DNA of 64,000 nt from assembly GCA_963965975.1 (NCBI GenBank), contig OZ014411.1, forward strand, positions 6,557,001 to 6,621,000, read 5' to 3'. The position numbers and the translations under genes are program-made. Position 1 is the first letter of the stretch. The number at the start of each line of letters is the position of its first letter. The notes under the pieces were generated by a model. The model was not told where the DNA came from. It saw nothing but the letters and a program-made list of their open reading frames with translations, and made no database searches. Positions 60,418-64,000 of the stretch are shown piece after piece. This stretch comes from Xestospongia bergquistia. Taxonomy: Eukaryota > Porifera > Demospongiae > Haplosclerida > Petrosiidae.

Positions 60418-63400
60418 ATGATGATCGTGATGTCTTCCGTTAGAGCATTCATTCATATTTTTCTTCTATTGTGTACCGTTTCATTTTGTAGCTCACTAGA
60501 CTGTCCTCCATTGACTGCAGGAAACGTTGATACATTACTGCGTAATATTCTTGGAAAGACTAATCCATCATTAAACAGTTTCACTCCAGTCTGTCTGTCT
60601 GCTTCATTTGCTATCAATAGATATCGACATGCTGTAGTAGCTGTTAGCTACAACATTTCATCTCCTTTAATGTTTTCATATTTAACTGGTCTATTATCAG
60701 CCAGATGTTTAAACAACTGGGACTGGGTGCCAGAGAACTTTAATGGTGGAACTAACAATAATGGACTCTTCAATCTACCTCTTTTACAGAATTGTAGTGA
60801 TTGTAATGTGGTATCAGGTCCAATACTACAATGTATTCGTAAGTTATTATTGTAATAATATATATATATATAGTATATACAATTGTATACCAACTAGTGT
60901 TAAGGTTAAAACTAAAAATATTACTTTCCTTTCTAGCATGCAATAGCACTTGTCTTAGTTTACAAGGTTCTGGTCGTTGCTTTGGTAGTGGACCCCAAGA
61001 CTGTTGTCCATTCTACTTTAGTGGAAATTGTACTACATCCTGTCCTTTTGGTCATGCTGCAAATAACACATTTATCTGTGGTAAGTTGACAACTACTCTA
61101 CCAAAACAGCATAGGTAACAAAAGTTCATTTATAGGACTTTATATAAGTTTATCACTATTTCTTATTTTGGCATTGACATCATTATATTCAAGTTTGACT
61201 AGAGATACTGCAATCTGCATTATTTACTTGTAATTAATATGTCTGCAAAGTTGTGTCTTTAACTCTAAGAACAAGTCAGGCATTCTCTGTGGACAAGCAT
61301 TCTCTGTAGATAATATCAATTAGGACTTAGTTTAATTTTTTGATATAACAAATGTGTTTTATGGACTTTATGTTTATTAAAAAACATGACTATAGTTTTC
61401 TTTTATGGCTACTGACATGTAGTATCATCATTGTTTGTTCATACCATCAGCTTATTGTCACAGTTCACTATAGTCGATACATAGATATGTAGGTTAAGTA
61501 TCTATGACCACTGCATATAAGGTGTCAATGTGTGAAACATGCAATTAGCATAATGATACCTTCACACGATACAGTTCAAAGCAGAAGTGCTTCCAAAATG
61601 CATGCAAGCACTAATGCTACAAATTACTTAAACTCAAGTACAAACACAAATACCTGTCCTTTACTTGAAAGCACCTCAAAAACTTCAAAAATGTATTACA
61701 AATGCTTTCAAGTATAAACACTTTGAGTGCTTGATGTCTACAAATGTCTGGTTGTATTATAATCTCAATATTTTGACTGTAATGCAGTGCCTTTTCTGAC
61801 TACTCTTCATGTGTTACACTAAATTATTTCCAAATATTTCCTAAAGTTTATTTTTATAAATAAACAATGCACAGATAAAAACAAATAATAAAGTGGCTAT
61901 ATATATAAAGATACAATAATATTGATCATTGGATTTCCCAAATACATTTTCTAATTAGTTAAATGAGGTTGTACACAGAGAAAGCTAACGCTCCATACTT
62001 GTAAAACTTCTTTATATGTTATTAAAACACAACCTCTAGACTGTAACACATTTAAAGCTATAACTAACATGTAATAGTATAATTATTATTAAAAAAGCTA
62101 ACTTGAGCTATATCGCATGTCTCATAGACTATAGTTTGGAATCATGCTATAATTTGTTAGAGATTGTTTGGAGGTTTAAATCCCTCAATTGTCACATATG
62201 CACACATGTTCACATATACATATATTTAAAGTGCTTTTCTTTTCTTTTCATAGAACCAGTCCCATCAATTGTGAACATAGAAATTATGGGAGAAAAATAT
62301 GGCTTTCTTTCTTCAGGATCAGTTGATAGGAATTATTATATTTATGATCCTACACAAGGCTCAGCTAACATGGACTTCACTATATTATGCACTTTTAATG
62401 CTGCTCCTGATATCGTTCCACTTCTAATAAATAACTCATATTGGCAGATTAATTGGGTCAATGACACACTAGAGAAACTGTTTCAGGGAAAACCATTAAG
62501 ACTAACCTCTGAAGTTACTCATACTGTTCCAACTTCATCTGGTGAGGTCAATGTGACCTTTACTCCTGGCAGTTCTGTTGTCTTTGAACCAACCTTTGTG
62601 GATGATTTAATTGGGACATACGAGTGTGGTGTCAATAATGTTAGCTCAGTTAGTGAGTCTGTTCTTGTCCATCTCACTACAGGTACATTAATGATTCTTG
62701 TATGTGTCCTTATATGGTATGAAGAGTTATACACCACATTGCAGTGACAAAATTATGTTCATATAATTTATTGTTATAGATTGATTGAATCAGCAGTAGG
62801 ACAACAGTTGTTTGGTTATAATAGTTTAACTTTGATCTTTATATCTCAAAATAGAATTTTCTTTTACCTGTTCTCCTTTGAATTATTATTATAATAAAAA
62901 TATATATAATGTTTAACTGTGAGTACTTGTTCACCTAATGAATGTCATGTGTTCATCTTTTATAGATGAAGAAATAAAGTTACATATTACAAGTAAAGTA
63001 TTTGACATATAAGGACATTATACCAATTAATTTTTTTTCATTTTAGTATAATAAAGCTTTAAAAGTGATTAAAAAGTTAAAAGTGTATAGTTCATTGTAA
63101 TCTAATAAATAATGTTTTTTCCTTTATTTTCAGATAATCCTCTTCTTCTATATGAGGGTCCTTCAATCTTTAACCTCATTTATCCAGTCAATTCCTTTTC
63201 TCTCTCACCACTTTATGCTGAATTTCGTTATCAGTTGTTTCAATCTATTGCCAACACACAACTAGAAGTGTATTACTTTGATAATGGATCTCCTATATTT
63301 GGGTCTATATCTCTAGTTAATGTTACAACACGTACTTATCAAGTCAATTTTAACCAGGCATTGCCATTTGTGGCTGAAGTCTTTGTCAAATTGAATTTAT

Positions 63401-63454
63401 CAAGTCAACTTAGAGAACCTGCCAAAACTGTGTCAATCACTATCAATTCTCATG
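60418..63454 (+). CDS. Receptor D: adhesion GPCR, 5'-partial view (first four coding exons)
   Basis: Exons 60418-60838 (421 nt), 60937-61080 (144), 62254-62682 (429) and 63134-63454 (321), lengths and phases equal to C. Exon 1: leader FIHIFLLLCTVSFCSS and the N-terminal Cys module. Exon 2: furin-like CFGSGPQDCCP. Exon 3: Ig domain (CTFNAAPDIVPLLINNSYW, GTYECG). Exon 4: Cys-less sandwich. Only a few residues differ from C per exon. Exon 5 would start just after the right edge: the window ends in sequence that in C lies 18 bases before its acceptor-exon border. The upstream in-frame ATG (60304) is separated by a CT-rich tract and TAG (ending 60404), a likely 5' UTR intron acceptor, so 60418 is preferred. 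The rest of the gene lies beyond the window. Confidence 0.88.
61081..62253 (+). other. Receptor D intron 2
   Basis: 1,173 bp against 423 bp in C. It holds a decayed piece of the cysteine-rich membrane-protein family (61225-61380) and D-specific sequence (about 61400-62110) with no recognisable gene. The last 130 bases align with C. Confidence 0.55.
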
Positions 63455-64000
63455 GTTAGTACACTATATACTCATGTCAGTGGATGCAATATAATTAGTA
63501 TAGTATTCTACTATATTGATGAAATAGTAATAGAACTGACCCCTGTGTTGAAACAAGTCAAAGCATTTCCAGATATTCTGTACACCATCTTTTATTAAGA
63601 GTAATGCCTCTGATAGATGTGCATAGTTCATTGATAATCCTTTACTATAGCACTATAATCAGTAGACAATGTGTACATAGGTCCTAGTTGTTATTGATAA
63701 GTGATAGTATTGACCTTTTGTAATTTGACAAGGGTCACTGTTACATGTAATGACTAATTGGTCATTATAGAATTTTGTTTGTTCATAGCTTGTCTATTGT
63801 AATGATGTTATGACTGAACATGTTAATTGATTAGGTATATGTATTTTAACACAAATACAGCTACATGTATTAAAGTACCATATACATGTAAATATATTTT
63901 AGTAGTTGGCAGGCATAATTATGGTGTGATAGTTTTATAAATATAGTGAAGACAAAGATGAATATATTCTCTGTAACAATACTCATAACATACTATTAAT
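63455..64000 (+). other. Receptor D intron 4 (cut by window edge)
   Basis: Nearly identical to C intron 4 (38190-39110), except for a deletion of about 380 bp after position 63493. Intron-level identity shows that the C/D duplication is young. Confidence 0.75.

Noticed and set aside
61532-61717. 61-codon Ser/Thr/Asn-rich frame in receptor D intron 2
   Set aside because: Low-complexity composition, absent from C, no splice-site support.
1-64000. tRNA, rRNA and retroviral or LTR elements
   Set aside because: I looked for the usual landmarks and found none convincing; the window does not support calling any.

Overview
The window is eukaryotic. It is AT-rich (visibly about one third G+C) and its genes are cut into dozens of short exons by mostly short GT-AG introns. 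The protein families point to a sponge, most likely a demosponge close to Amphimedon: adhesion G-protein-coupled receptors with Ig-type ectodomains, a coiled-coil/kinase fragment, and a cysteine-rich membrane-protein family that I know from sponges. The species call is an inference. I found no bacterial features, RNA genes, CRISPR arrays or recognisable retroviral fossils.

Layout. (1) Positions 1-19,541, minus strand: receptor A. Its 3' part (end of GAIN, GPS, 7TM, tail) lies beyond the left edge. (2) 19,542-23,915: intergenic, with two MITE-like elements and a decayed cysteine-rich membrane-protein gene. (3) 23,916-32,458, minus strand: receptor B, complete, 29 coding exons, 1,470 residues. 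(4) 32,459-35,904: duplicated 5' flank of B, then block X1, which holds a dead copy of the B first exons joined to coiled-coil/kinase sequence, then a long TA microsatellite. (5) 35,905-55,754, plus strand: receptor C, complete, 40 coding exons, 2,265 residues. (6) 55,755-60,404: 3' flank, a kinase pseudogene, and block X2 (a near-identical copy of X1). (7) 60,405 to the right edge, plus strand: receptor D, first four coding exons only.

A, C and D are close paralogues; even their introns align. A is an inverted copy of C, about 20 kb long, with B between them. X1+C and X2+D are consecutive units of a tandem duplication with a period of about 24.5 kb. B is a more distant relative.

The shared architecture is: signal peptide, N-terminal Cys module, Ig-like domains, HRM (hormone-receptor motif), a SEA-like segment, a short Cys-rich segment, a thrombospondin-type-3-like calcium motif, a second HRM, GAIN, GPS with an intact HL/T site, 7TM of the adhesion (B2) type, and a polar tail. 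The main novelty is the ectodomain. It is built from an Ig / cysteine-poor beta-sandwich / Ig triplet, present once in B and three times in A and C, followed by the sandwich HRM-(SEA)-TSP3-HRM. All exon models were built by hand from splice sites, phase and paralogue comparison. The summed coding length of C (6,798 nt) and of B (4,413 nt) divides by three with no internal stop seen.
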